Below are positions 42,749 through 50,569 of a stretch of 50,569 nt of DNA, in pieces (position 1 is the first letter of the stretch; each line of letters begins with the position of its first letter). The translations under genes were made by a program, and so were the position numbers. The notes under the pieces were generated by a model, which worked only from the letters and a program-made list of their open reading frames with translations, made no database searches and was not told the origin of the DNA. This DNA comes from Deltaproteobacteria bacterium (GTDB taxonomy: Bacteria; Desulfobacterota; Syntrophia; Syntrophales; Smithellaceae). The DNA lies in contig JAGVUJ010000279.1 of the NCBI GenBank assembly GCA_019136325.1, positions 1-50,569 on the forward strand, read 5' to 3'.

Positions 42749-43216
42749 ATGGCGAAGATGGACAAGATAATTTGTTTTAGCGTAGGGTTATCGACACAGG
42801 ATATCGAACAAGGCAGGGCCTCGTTTGAAGGCATGAACAGGCAAGTTCCGGTACCGGAGGTGATTGCCGTGACTCAACCCATGCTGGGTTTGCGGGTGGG
42901 CGACGTACTGGAGGGTATGATTGAAGGGTCGGAAGGGAACACACATGGCGAATGGAAGGCTTCGGAAATAAAATTGTCTCCTTCCGCCGGCAAGTACCGG
43001 GTGGTTATTGTTCATACACAGGAGCGCGATTGGGTCTTGCGGGTGATGAGAAGCTTCAAAGCGGTGCTGCCCGATCCGCAGAACATTATTTTTGCCGTGA
43101 TAACGGAGACGGCCCTGAGCTGGACATTTGAGGATTATATCGGTCATCTTGGTAAAGAGCACGAGTCCATGCAAAACCGCAGAACTGAAAATAATCCTGA
43201 TATGAAAAAGATTTAA
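42749..43216 (+). CDS. DUF3783 domain protein
   Basis: The 155-residue protein has an N-terminal part ([35 protein letters not shown], residues 7-40) that I do not recognise. A C-terminal DUF3783-like domain (about residues 85-142) contains [20 protein letters not shown] and [26 protein letters not shown], including the conserved A-V-x-T-E-T-x-x-x-W. Function is unknown. It lies 24 nt after the selenoprotein gene and 25 nt before paaK. ATG 42749 or 42758 may be the start. Confidence 0.78.
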   Translation: MAKMDKIICFSVGLSTQDIEQGRASFEGMNRQVPVPEVIAVTQPMLGLRVGDVLEGMIEGSEGNTHGEWKASEIKLSPSAGKYRVVIVHTQERDWVLRVMRSFKAVLPDPQNIIFAVITETALSWTFEDYIGHLGKEHESMQNRRTENNPDMKKI

Positions 43217-43241
43217 TTGTATTGGCAGGAGCGCACAAACG

Positions 43242-44549
43242 ATGATTTATAATGAAGAATATGAAACGCTGCCCCGGGAAGCGCTGGAGGCGTTGCAGCT
43301 GAAAAGATTACAACAGGTGATCACCCGAGTTTATCATAACGTCGGTTTTTATAAACAATCTTTCGATAAGGCGGGCGTCAGACCTGACGATATCAAAACG
43401 CTGGATGATTTGCAGCGATTTCCCTTTACCACCAAACAGGATCTGCGGAACAATTATCCTTTCGGCATGTTTGCCGAGCCGATGAGCAATATCGTTCGTT
43501 TGCACGCATCGTCCGGAACAACGGGGAGTTCCACCGTTGTCGCCTATACAAAGCGCGACATCGAGAGCTGGGCGGAACTGGTTGCCCGCTGTTTTGCCGC
43601 GGCGAATCTGACCAAGGGCGATATTATTCACAATGCCTACGGTTACGGTCTTTTTACCGGCGGATTGGGCATTCACTATGGCGCGGAGAAAATCGGGGCC
43701 AGCGTAATTCCCATGTCCGGCGGCAATACCAAGTGGCAGTTGATGATCCTGCAGGATTTCGGCCCGACGGCCATCTGCTGCACGCCTTCCTACGCGCTGA
43801 ATCTGGCGGAGCAGGGCGGAGCGCTGGGGGTGGACGTCCGGTCTCTGAAACTGCGCGTGGGCATTTTCGGAGCCGAACCCTGGAGCGAACAGATGCGCCG
43901 GCAGATCGAAGAGGCTTTCGGCATCAAGGCGATGAATATTTACGGTCTTTCCGAGATCATGGGTCCCGGTGTATCCATGGAATGCAGCGAAGCTCAGGAA
44001 GGCATGCATGTTTTTGAAGATTATTTTCTGGTGGAAACCATCAATCCGCAAACGGGCGAGGTCCTGAAACGGGGCGAGCAGGGTGAACTTGTTTTTACAA
44101 CGCTGACGAAAGAGGCTTTCCCCCTGATACGTTACCGGACGCGGGATATTTCCCGGCTGATTACGATACCGTGCCGCTGCGGACGAACGTTTCACCGCAT
44201 GGATCGCGTTATGGGCCGCAGCGATGATATGCTCATCATTCGCGGCGTCAATGTTTATCCTTCGCAAATCGAATCCGTTCTGATTAATATCGAAGGCCTG
44301 GAACCTCATTATCAGCTTGTTGTAGAACGCACGGGTACGCTTGACACCCTGGAAGTTCAGGTGGAAGTGACGGAAGAACTGTTTGCCGATGCCGGCGAGG
44401 TAAAGGTGCTGCAGCAGTTGGAAAAACAATTGATTAAGGATATGAAGGAGTATCTGGGCATTACGGCCAAGGTCAAACTGGTGGAGCCCAAAACCATTGA
44501 GCGTTCGGAAGGCAAGGCCAGTCGCGTCATCGACAAACGAAAATTATGA
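43242..44549 (+). CDS. paaK: Phenylacetate-CoA ligase family adenylate-forming enzyme
   Basis: The 435-residue PaaK-type AMP-forming acyl/aryl-CoA ligase activates an aromatic acid (phenylacetate in the type enzyme) to its CoA thioester. Motifs: ATP loop [14 protein letters not shown] (residues 90-103), [68 protein letters not shown], and a C-terminal catalytic Lys region ([13 protein letters not shown]). No other paa genes are near, so the physiological acid is uncertain. In anaerobes paralogues serve aromatic degradation and indolepyruvate-derived acids. Confidence 0.93.
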   Translation: MIYNEEYETLPREALEALQLKRLQQVITRVYHNVGFYKQSFDKAGVRPDDIKTLDDLQRFPFTTKQDLRNNYPFGMFAEPMSNIVRLHASSGTTGSSTVVAYTKRDIESWAELVARCFAAANLTKGDIIHNAYGYGLFTGGLGIHYGAEKIGASVIPMSGGNTKWQLMILQDFGPTAICCTPSYALNLAEQGGALGVDVRSLKLRVGIFGAEPWSEQMRRQIEEAFGIKAMNIYGLSEIMGPGVSMECSEAQEGMHVFEDYFLVETINPQTGEVLKRGEQGELVFTTLTKEAFPLIRYRTRDISRLITIPCRCGRTFHRMDRVMGRSDDMLIIRGVNVYPSQIESVLINIEGLEPHYQLVVERTGTLDTLEVQVEVTEELFADAGEVKVLQQLEKQLIKDMKEYLGITAKVKLVEPKTIERSEGKASRVIDKRKL

Positions 44550-44607
44550 GGAAGGTCGTTGAGAGTTCTATTACATTTCACATTTCTATTTCTGGAGGTT
44601 AATGTTT

Positions 44608-45369
44608 ATGCAGCCGGTTAAAATCATGCCTTGTCTGGATATGAAAAACGGCAAGGTGGTTAAAGGCGTTCATTTTGTTGATATCAAGGAAGCGGGCGAT
44701 CCGGTGGAAAACGCCGCCTTTTATCAGGCGGAAGGCGCCGATGAACTGGCAATGCTCGATATTGCCGCTACGCTGGAAAATCGCAAGACGCGTCTGGAAT
44801 GGGTGAAAAATGTTTCTAAGGTCATTAAAATCCCTCTGACCGTCGGCGGGGGCATTGCCTCGCTTGAAGATATCGATATGGTTTTGTCGGCCGGCGCTTC
44901 CAAGGTTTCAATGAACAGCGCGGCGGTGAAAAATCCCGGGCTGATCCGACAGGCGTCTGATAAATTCGGCAAGGAAAAAATAACCGTGGCCATTGACGCG
45001 AAAAGAAACGCGCAAATGCCCTCTGGTTTCGAACTGGTCGTTTCCGGCGGAACGTTGCCGGTCGCCCAGGATGCCATTGCCTGGGCGAAAACCTGTCAGG
45101 AAATGGGCGCGGGTGTCATTTTACCCACAAGCATGGATGGAGACGGCACCAAAGCCGGCTATGATATTCCCTTCACCCGAGCGATTGCCGACGTGGTGAC
45201 ATTGCCGGTGGTGGCTTCAGGCGGAGCTGGTAAACTGGAAGATTTTTACGAAGCGGTGGTCCAGGGCGGCGCGACGATACTGCTGGCGGCTTCGGTCTTT
45301 CATTTCCGCCTGCTGAAAATTCAGGATGTGAAAAAATATCTTCGTGGCAGGGGGCTCACCGTAGCGTAA
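44608..45369 (+). CDS. hisF: HisF-family (imidazole glycerol phosphate synthase cyclase) protein
   Basis: The 253-residue TIM-barrel protein aligns along its whole length with HisF. Both catalytic aspartates are present (Asp11 in MPCLDM, Asp130 in VAIDAK), as are the two phosphate sites (TVGGGI, ASGGAG). Of the four ammonia-gate residues known in Thermotoga HisF (R5, E46, K99, E167), E46 and K99 are kept, Arg5 is Lys, and Glu167 is Val. The glutaminase partner HisH and all other his genes are absent here. It may be the cell's HisF displaced from its operon, or a paralogue that uses free ammonia or another substrate. ATG 44608 (GGAGG 9 nt upstream) fits HisF starts better than ATG 44602. Confidence 0.85.
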   Translation: MQPVKIMPCLDMKNGKVVKGVHFVDIKEAGDPVENAAFYQAEGADELAMLDIAATLENRKTRLEWVKNVSKVIKIPLTVGGGIASLEDIDMVLSAGASKVSMNSAAVKNPGLIRQASDKFGKEKITVAIDAKRNAQMPSGFELVVSGGTLPVAQDAIAWAKTCQEMGAGVILPTSMDGDGTKAGYDIPFTRAIADVVTLPVVASGGAGKLEDFYEAVVQGGATILLAASVFHFRLLKIQDVKKYLRGRGLTVA

Positions 45370-45417
45370 TAAGCGATCCGGTGGTTGTTCGGTGGAATAG
45401 ATTTCACGAGGTCGGAT

Positions 45418-46617
45418 ATGGCCAGCAGGAATAAAAATGCTCTACGCAACAGAAAGCATGATCTTCGCAAACTTGTTCTAATGATGAACAGGCAGAATAA
45501 GAGGTTCTGGCCACCGCTTGATCCGGTACTCAAAATGATTGACCTGGTTATCGAGCCGGAAGAGCTCGATCTGCTGCTGAAAATGGGCACGGATTTATAC
45601 TCCTTTGAGCAGGTTGCCGCGCTCAGCGGCATGGGTCGTGAAAAGTTCAATGTCATTTTTGAATCTCTGAAGAAAAAAGCATTTATAGGCATAAAAAATC
45701 CTGAAACACCCGAAGAACAATATACACTGCATCCTTTTGTTGTCGGCTGGTTTGAAGGTCAGGTATCCTATCTGATCGGCAAACCTGAAGAAAAGGAATT
45801 CGCTCAACGGTACATGAGCTTTTTGAATGATTTGCCCCGATATAATTTTTTCCCTCTCCGTAATATCATGAATGCCATCGGCCGGCATGCTCAGATATCC
45901 AATCAGAGTGTCGGCATCGTGCGCGAATCCAGGGACGGCAAAGGGAAATCCCGGATTGTTATTGACGAAAAAATCATCGTGCCGGATTCTAAAATTTTTC
46001 CCACAAGCACCATTAATGATTTGATCATGGAGTATGGAAACAAGAGCATCATCGGCCAGTTCAAAGCCTGCATGTGCCGGCAGATGACGGTCAATACCGA
46101 TGATCCGTGCCGACTGAAGATGCCTGATGACGTCGGCTGTATGGGGTTTGGAGAAGGGATTAAAACATATCTGAAATACGGATATATGCGTCGGGTCGAC
46201 AAACAAGAGGCTTTTGACATTATTCAAAAGGCAAGGGATTGCGGCGCTGTCCATACGGTATTTCACGAAACGGACGATACAAAACTGCCGCAGATCGGCC
46301 TGTGCAACTGTTGCTGGGACTGCTGCGGAATTTTCCGTACATATAACATGGGCGCCACTCCCTTGCGTTATCGTTGTTATTACATTGCGAAAGTTAAAAC
46401 TCCTTCAGAATGCGCGGGATGCGGAAAGTGTGAAAAATACTGTCCGACATCGGCAATAAAAGTGGCGGCGAAAAAAATTGAGATGGACGCCAATAAATGC
46501 ATCGGATGCGGCCAGTGTGTTCATCAGTGCGTACATTCGGTTCTTGAACTTGCGGAGAACAGGCGGACGGCATTCCTGTCGATGCTGAAAAAATCGGAGG
46601 CGAGAATTACCGTCTGA
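45418..46617 (+). CDS. Ferredoxin-like 2x[4Fe-4S] protein, paralogue of the gene at 49930
   Basis: The protein has 399 residues from ATG 45418 (GAGGT upstream). The N-terminal half is helical with a winged-helix-like stretch (TDLYSFEQVAALSGMGREKFNVIFESLKKKAFIG). The middle has a Cys pattern C-x-C-R...C...GCMGFG followed by CNCCWDCCG. The C-terminus carries two classical 4Fe-4S motifs: C332-x2-C335-x2-C338-x3-C342-P and C361-x2-C364-x2-C367-x3-C371. It probably acts as a cytoplasmic electron-transfer or redox-sensing protein. A related gene lies 3.3 kb downstream, and an FmdE-type gene follows directly. Confidence 0.85.
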   Translation: MASRNKNALRNRKHDLRKLVLMMNRQNKRFWPPLDPVLKMIDLVIEPEELDLLLKMGTDLYSFEQVAALSGMGREKFNVIFESLKKKAFIGIKNPETPEEQYTLHPFVVGWFEGQVSYLIGKPEEKEFAQRYMSFLNDLPRYNFFPLRNIMNAIGRHAQISNQSVGIVRESRDGKGKSRIVIDEKIIVPDSKIFPTSTINDLIMEYGNKSIIGQFKACMCRQMTVNTDDPCRLKMPDDVGCMGFGEGIKTYLKYGYMRRVDKQEAFDIIQKARDCGAVHTVFHETDDTKLPQIGLCNCCWDCCGIFRTYNMGATPLRYRCYYIAKVKTPSECAGCGKCEKYCPTSAIKVAAKKIEMDANKCIGCGQCVHQCVHSVLELAENRRTAFLSMLKKSEARITV

Positions 46618-46665
46618 TGATTCGTGTTTTACCTTCAGGATACAAGGATTTTAAGAGGAAAAGGA

Positions 46666-47283
46666 ATGTCCGAATTAAACAGTAACGATAAGATGTCGGA
46701 AGATCTGAAAAAATGCGTCGATTTTCACGGGCATATTTGTCCCGGCCTGATCTATGGTTATCGCGTGGCCAGGGAGGCGTTGACATTAATGAATATCCGG
46801 CATTCTTGTGACGAAGAGGTTGTCGCCGTCTGTGAAAACGACTCCTGTGCCGTGGATGCCCTTCAGGTGCTGCTGGGAACCGCGGCGGGCAAAGGTAATT
46901 TGATTATTAAAAACTACGGGAAAAATGCTTTTACGGTATTAAGCCGCTTCCATCGCCGGGCGTATCGATTTTCTCGTAACACGCAGTACCATTATGCCGG
47001 TGCTGATCGGAAAGCGTTTGTGAAATTGGAAGCAGCCGTGAACGCCGGCACGGCATCGGAAGAGGATAAAAAGAAGCTGAAAGATATGAAGATCAATGAT
47101 CTGCTGACGCGTCCGTTCGAAGAAATTTTTATCACGACGGAAGTGCCTTATGAAGAACCTCGTTTCGCCCCGCTTGCACCTTCGGAGCCTTGCGCCATTT
47201 GCGGCGAAATGACCATGGCGACAAAAATGACCGGACTGCCGGACGGGCGGAACGTTTGTATTCCCTGTGCGGGGAAACGTTAA
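46666..47283 (+). CDS. FmdE-family protein with C-terminal zinc ribbon
   Basis: The 205-residue protein has the FmdE domain (PF02663): KKCVDFHGHICPGLIYGYRVA (Cys17, His21, His23, Cys25), CENDSCAVDALQVLLG, GKGNLIIKNYGKNAFTVLSR. A C-terminal C-x2-C ... C-x2-C zinc ribbon follows (CAICGEMTMAT and NVCIPC). FmdE is named after a formylmethanofuran dehydrogenase subunit, but bacterial homologues occur without that complex and are linked to molybdenum/tungsten or Fe-S redox enzymes. Here it follows a ferredoxin-like protein. ATG 46666 with AGGAAAAGGA upstream is preferred over the longer frame from 46624. Confidence 0.88.
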   Translation: MSELNSNDKMSEDLKKCVDFHGHICPGLIYGYRVAREALTLMNIRHSCDEEVVAVCENDSCAVDALQVLLGTAAGKGNLIIKNYGKNAFTVLSRFHRRAYRFSRNTQYHYAGADRKAFVKLEAAVNAGTASEEDKKKLKDMKINDLLTRPFEEIFITTEVPYEEPRFAPLAPSEPCAICGEMTMATKMTGLPDGRNVCIPCAGKR

Positions 47284-47372
47284 ACAACAAAGTCGAAAAA
47301 CGTTTGACATATATCGGACGTATATATTACGTTTGGCAACACAAGATGAAATCGCTTTAAGGAGGTTTGTTT

Positions 47373-47672
47373 ATGAAAAAAACATTTATCGTCGTTCTGG
47401 TTATGGCGGGAATATTAACGGCTTCAACGATTTACGCAGCAAGCCTTTTCGGCATGGTGTCCGATAAAGCCGGCAAACCGGTGGAAGTCAAGGTGACGCT
47501 CAAAGATGACAAGGGCGCACAGGTAGGCCAGCCCGTGACCACGGATAAAAAGGGCGCTTATACCTTTAAAGATATCAAACCGGGCTCTTATGTTGTTGTC
47601 GTCGGAGCTAAAGATGAGGGGAAAGTTTTTGTCGGTCCCGGAGAAACCAGACGGGATTTCAGCCTGAAGTAA
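47373..47672 (+). CDS. Secreted carboxypeptidase-regulatory-like (Ig-fold) protein
   Basis: The 99-residue precursor has a signal peptide (MKKTFIVVLVMAGILTASTIYA), then one beta-sandwich repeat of the carboxypeptidase-regulatory-like/CnaB type: LFGMVSDKAGKPVEVKVTLKDD, GQPVTTDKKGAYTFKDIKPGSYVVVVGA, ending KVFVGPGETRRDFSLK. It is periplasmic or exported, and its role is unknown. AGGAGG lies 7 nt before ATG 47373. It probably heads an operon with the two downstream envelope genes. Confidence 0.82.
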   Translation: MKKTFIVVLVMAGILTASTIYAASLFGMVSDKAGKPVEVKVTLKDDKGAQVGQPVTTDKKGAYTFKDIKPGSYVVVVGAKDEGKVFVGPGETRRDFSLK

Positions 47673-47694
47673 ATTTGCCAGCGAGGGTCTAAAC

Positions 47695-48714
47695 ATGTGT
47701 GATGAACAGCACCCCAAATCTGAAGAGCCGCCCAAAAAGAAGGATCTGTGGGATATTATGCAGGCGTTGGGTCCGGCGCTGATTGCCGCCACGGTGGCCA
47801 TTATGGGATCCATATACAGTTATCAGCAGGCTCAGATGACCAAGGCTTCCGAAATGCGCGAGGTCTATACCAAGATTATGACGGAGCGTGAAAGTTCGGA
47901 TAATAACATCCGCGCCAGTATGTTTCAGATGCTTTTTAACGCGATGTTCGATAAGGATATCAACTCTGCCGGCACGCCGGACAATATCAGCCTGATCAAA
48001 AAGAGAGTGATGTTTCTCGATGTCCTCTCCCGCAATTTCGATACGGTCGATATCAAACCTCTTTTTGAAGAACTTGACGGCGAGTTAACCAAGAAAATTT
48101 ACAACGATAACGTTTATTCCGACGGCGCTCAGAAAGACTACTTTGCCATGCGTTCCGAACTGCGGCGTATCGGCAGAAATCTTTCCGTCAAGCAGCTCAA
48201 CGCCCTGGCGTCGCTGCCGGGCACGGTGGTCAAGAGTATCGTGTTGCTTGAAGACAAGGATAAGAATCTGATGGTGATGCAGGATGACAGCGCCGCCAAC
48301 GGTAATGGCGATACCATTCCGGTTGAAATTAAAGCGCAGAGCCTTGATGACGGCAAGGTGGAAATCTCGCTGGAGTATCAAAAAACCAAAGTCTCCGATA
48401 AGGGTTTCAAGGCGCCTTCCTTTATTATTACCTTTTATGATATGCCTTATATCGACAACAGCGTTATCGACAAGGATATGCGCGTGGGTGTTGTGCTCAC
48501 GAAATACGCTACCACAAAAGATCTTGATTTATTTCGCGACCGTATTGACAAACGGCTGATCAAGGATTACGAAGACCTCAAATCCGGCGGAATTTCCAAA
48601 TATGCTGAACTGAGACTGATTAAATTTCCGGCCAAGTACACCGGACATCGAGATCGTCCGTATCTGCAGGAGATTTTGCAGGATCTCGTCGAAGATGGGA
48701 GTGCCTCGAAATAG
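47695..48714 (+). CDS. Hypothetical membrane-anchored protein
   Basis: The 339-residue protein has a short charged N-terminus, one membrane helix (ALGPALIAATVAIMGSIYSY, about residues 25-44), and a long soluble remainder. The first part is helical (TKASEMREVYTKIMTERESSDNNIRASMFQMLFNAMF) and the later part beta-rich (IPVEIKAQSLDDGKVEISLEYQKTK, APSFIITFYDMPYIDNS). I do not recognise a family. It lies 22 nt after the secreted Ig-fold gene and has GAGGG upstream. Orientation of the soluble part cannot be decided from the sequence alone. Confidence 0.72.
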   Translation: MCDEQHPKSEEPPKKKDLWDIMQALGPALIAATVAIMGSIYSYQQAQMTKASEMREVYTKIMTERESSDNNIRASMFQMLFNAMFDKDINSAGTPDNISLIKKRVMFLDVLSRNFDTVDIKPLFEELDGELTKKIYNDNVYSDGAQKDYFAMRSELRRIGRNLSVKQLNALASLPGTVVKSIVLLEDKDKNLMVMQDDSAANGNGDTIPVEIKAQSLDDGKVEISLEYQKTKVSDKGFKAPSFIITFYDMPYIDNSVIDKDMRVGVVLTKYATTKDLDLFRDRIDKRLIKDYEDLKSGGISKYAELRLIKFPAKYTGHRDRPYLQEILQDLVEDGSASK

Positions 48715-48820
48715 AAATGGCTGTTGTGTCGGAGAAAATGGATGCTTCTTCGGTAAAGATGTGGAAAACAGTTAACCGGTTTTTAAAATTTTCAGGATCC
48801 GATTGAAGGAGGACTGTTCG

Positions 48821-49687
48821 ATGAAAAAAAATTTACGGATATTGATGGTTTTGTTTTTTGTTTTTGCTTTTTGGGCCTGTATTCCTGTACCCGTGCCCGT
48901 AGGCACGACAACGACAACCATCTATGAAGAACCGTATGGGAATGAATACGACGACTCATACGTTTATGATGATTACGTCGACGTTCCGATTGTTTTCGGA
49001 GAACCGATGTACTACGCGCCTCCGATAGCCGTCTCCTTTGCTTTCGATTATTTTACCTATGAAAGCGCCGGCGGTTTCGTGGATGTTGTTTTCTGGAGAG
49101 GCGGACACCGCTATCATCGTGAGCCGTGGTACGATAAAGGAAGACGAATTTCACCGAATGATATACGGACGGGGAAACAACATTACAGGGTTAACCGTCG
49201 GGAGTTTACCGAGCATCGGGAGAAATTACGCCGCAATCATAATATTTCGCATCCGGATGCCTACTACAAACTGGAACGGTATAAGCAAAAGGAAAAACAG
49301 AAACGCCTGGAGGACCGTTATAAATATGAACGGGAAATGCGCGAGCAGAAAGAAAAGCAAAGACTGATTGAAGAGCGTAACAAGCGCGAGCTGGAGATGC
49401 GTAAACAGAAAGAGAAACAACGGTTTGAAGAGGAGCGCAACAGGCAGGAACTGCAGAAGCGCGAACAGCAGGAAAAACAGCGCCGTCTGGAAGAACGATA
49501 TAAACAGGAAAGGGAAAGAAACAAGCTGGAAGAAAAAAAGATCGAGGAACGTAATAAAAGAGATCGCGAAATACAAAAGCAGAAAGATAAACAGAAGCGG
49601 GAGCGTTATAAAAAAACAGAAAAGGAAAAAGAGGAAGATTCACGGAAAGTTCCGCCATCGCCTCCGCGCACGCCGTTAGTCTACTAG
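48821..49687 (+). CDS. Putative lipoprotein with long charged repeat helix
   Basis: The product has 288 residues from ATG 48821 (AAGGAGG upstream). The signal sequence ends in FAFWAC, a plausible lipobox, followed by Pro-Val repeats and a Tyr/Asp-rich stretch. A compact part (YYAPPIAVSFAFDYF... WRGGHRYHREPW) follows. Residues about 150-270 consist almost only of Lys, Arg, Glu and Gln in repeats of 20 residues that begin EKQ(R/K)-x-x-E-E/D-R, at least four in a row. Such ER/K sequences form stable single helices or coiled coils and could span the periplasm. The C-terminus is Pro-rich. A strong terminator follows. Confidence 0.8.
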   Translation: MKKNLRILMVLFFVFAFWACIPVPVPVGTTTTTIYEEPYGNEYDDSYVYDDYVDVPIVFGEPMYYAPPIAVSFAFDYFTYESAGGFVDVVFWRGGHRYHREPWYDKGRRISPNDIRTGKQHYRVNRREFTEHREKLRRNHNISHPDAYYKLERYKQKEKQKRLEDRYKYEREMREQKEKQRLIEERNKRELEMRKQKEKQRFEEERNRQELQKREQQEKQRRLEERYKQERERNKLEEKKIEERNKRDREIQKQKDKQKRERYKKTEKEKEEDSRKVPPSPPRTPLVY

Positions 49688-49727
49688 AATACCGTTTCCC
49701 GGCAAGGCTTGAATAGAACTCATCGAC

Positions 49728-49764
49728 AAAGCGGCATCTCAACATGTTGAGATGCCGCTTTTTT
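49728..49764 (+). terminator. Strong intrinsic terminator (34-bp perfect palindrome)
   Basis: Positions 49728-49761 form a perfect 34-bp palindrome (arms AAAGCGGCATCTCAACA and its complement) ending in six T (49759-49764). The mirrored A-run upstream means it could also end transcripts from the other strand. Confidence 0.9.
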
Positions 49765-49827
49765 GTAAAGACGTCATTTTGACATTTGAAAATACGGCGA
49801 AATGCTTGTGTTGATTGGATAAATAAA

Positions 49828-49856
49828 TTGACATTAGCCGGGAACTTCCATATCGT
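49828..49856 (+). promoter_or_regulatory. Putative promoter of the last gene
   Basis: TTGACA at 49828-49833, a 17-bp spacer, TATCGT at 49851-49856 (4 of 6). It would begin transcripts near 49863, about 65 nt before ATG 49930. Confidence 0.5.
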
Positions 49857-49929
49857 CTGTGACACAGTTGAAATAGTCGATGACGTAAAATAATATTTTT
49901 TGCATTAATATTCGCAAAACGGGGGGATC

Positions 49930-50569
49930 ATGGGGCATTGGGCAGGGAAAGATGTTCTTTATCGCGAGTTGGGCAAAAAAATAGACGGACTGACCGTTAA
50001 GGTGCCGTGGAATGAAAATTTTCACGCGATTTTGAAAGAGCTTTACACTGTCGAAGAAGCCGACTTGATCGTCAGGATGCCCTATCGTTTATCACCTTTT
50101 AAACGGATTAAAAAAATCACTAAAATTGAAGAAACAAAACTGCGCAAACTTCTCGACGGACTGTGTGCAAAGGGCTTGATTCTGGATATTGAGATGAAGG
50201 GCGATTATTTTTATATGATATCACCCATGGTCATCGGTGTTTTCGAGTTCACGATGATGCGCACCGGAGGTCATCTCAATTCCAGGCAATGGGCAAAACT
50301 ATTCAACGCTTATATGCATGGTGAGCAATCCTTTATGGCTGCCAATTGTGTCGAAGGTGATCAGGTTTCCATTCTGAGAGCTCTGCCGCACGAGGGGACG
50401 GTCGCCGAAGAAGATTTTGTCGAAGTGCTGGATTATGAGAAGGCGTCTTCTTATGTCGAAAGTTCAAACCGTTTCAGCATAGGACTGTGTTCCTGCCGTC
50501 ATGAAAAATATCATCTCGAAGAAAAGAAATGCGATATCCCGCTGGAATCCTGCGCTTCATTCGGGATGG
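49930..50569 (+). CDS. Ferredoxin-like Fe-S protein, partial (cut by window end)
   Basis: The frame opens at ATG 49930 behind GGGGGG and runs uninterrupted for 213 codons to the window edge. It resembles the gene at 45418: a helical N-terminal domain with a winged-helix-like part (YTVEEADLIVRMPYRL, KLRKLLDGLCAKGLI), then a Cys motif GLCSCRHEKYHLEEKKC ... ESCASFGM, equivalent to C-x-C-R ... C ... C-x-x-F-G in the paralogue. By analogy, two 4Fe-4S motifs should follow beyond the window. It starts a new transcription unit after the terminator at 49728. Confidence 0.85.
   Translation, partial: MGHWAGKDVLYRELGKKIDGLTVKVPWNENFHAILKELYTVEEADLIVRMPYRLSPFKRIKKITKIEETKLRKLLDGLCAKGLILDIEMKGDYFYMISPMVIGVFEFTMMRTGGHLNSRQWAKLFNAYMHGEQSFMAANCVEGDQVSILRALPHEGTVAEEDFVEVLDYEKASSYVESSNRFSIGLCSCRHEKYHLEEKKCDIPLESCASFGM

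Noticed and set aside
43308..44429. Long minus-strand frame (373 codons) antisense to paaK
   Set aside because: It lies entirely within a well-conserved plus-strand enzyme, has no recognisable domain, and its composition is that of a mirrored codon pattern.
47304..47328. Promoter upstream of the secreted Ig-fold gene (TTGACA with TATATT)
   Set aside because: The spacer is only 13 bp (15 bp with a poorer -10), outside the usual range, so it is not called.
49206..49865. Minus-strand frame (219 codons) antisense to the charged-repeat lipoprotein
   Set aside because: It arises from the repetitive Lys/Glu codons of the real gene and would read through the strong terminator.
1..50569. CRISPR arrays, tRNA or rRNA genes, prophage or insertion sequences
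   Set aside because: No regularly spaced repeats, no cloverleaf-like or rRNA sequence, and no transposase, integrase or phage structural genes were found by reading.

Overview
The window reads as a chromosomal segment of an anaerobic Gram-negative bacterium, most likely a Desulfobacterota/Syntrophales-type ('deltaproteobacterial') organism. This is inferred from: a zapB-like/zapA/6S RNA/rny/ymdB/tyrS run; an archaeal-type IMP cyclohydrolase (PurO) beside a stand-alone AICAR transformylase; a c-type cytochrome; FmdE- and ferredoxin-like proteins; PaaK; a phasin; and a gene that appears to use UGA as selenocysteine. No rRNA, tRNA, CRISPR array, prophage or insertion sequence was seen.

Layout. 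1-1838 (minus): a LytS-type histidine kinase and its LytTR response regulator; the regulator is frameshifted by a 10-bp tandem duplication. 2093-4698 (minus): a B12-binding/radical SAM protein and an SCP2 lipid-binding protein. 5130-9384 (plus): a clear sigma70-type promoter, then purO, AICAR transformylase, a type Ic aspartate aminotransferase and cysteine synthase. 9385-10970: an accessory patch, with a 127-bp element bounded by inverted repeats, an AT-rich SeqA/RHH-like gene and a higBA toxin-antitoxin pair whose promoter is covered by a palindromic operator. 11001-18008: mutY, a cytochrome c556-like gene, cyclophilin, DUF2804, nitroreductase, acyltransferase and purD. 18155-22437: two CNNM/CorC-type proteins, a GlmU-N-terminal-like nucleotidyltransferase and DusB, packed with 4-nt overlaps. 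22447-27240: cell division factors, 6S RNA, RNase Y, YmdB and TyrS. 27300-31396: a Ski2-like helicase and UvrB. 31501-36109: small envelope and hypothetical proteins, lipase, phasin and an AarF/UbiB kinase. 36176-41706: universal stress protein, FAD dehydrogenase, a small signal peptidase I and a PAS-GGDEF diguanylate cyclase. 42021-50569: DUF3795, an ArsC/Spx-family selenoprotein, DUF3783, PaaK, a HisF-family protein, two related Fe-S proteins (the second cut by the window end), FmdE, and three secreted or envelope proteins.

The most notable observation is at 42380-42724. The ArsC/Spx-family frame is full length only if the in-frame TGA at 42410-42412 is read as selenocysteine, which gives a U-T-T-C redox motif exactly where the family carries its CxxC-type active site. 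Other points of interest are the split PurO/PurH pathway, the HisF-family protein lacking two ammonia-gate residues, the leaderless-looking higB promoter/operator, and the slippage-type frameshift in the LytTR regulator.
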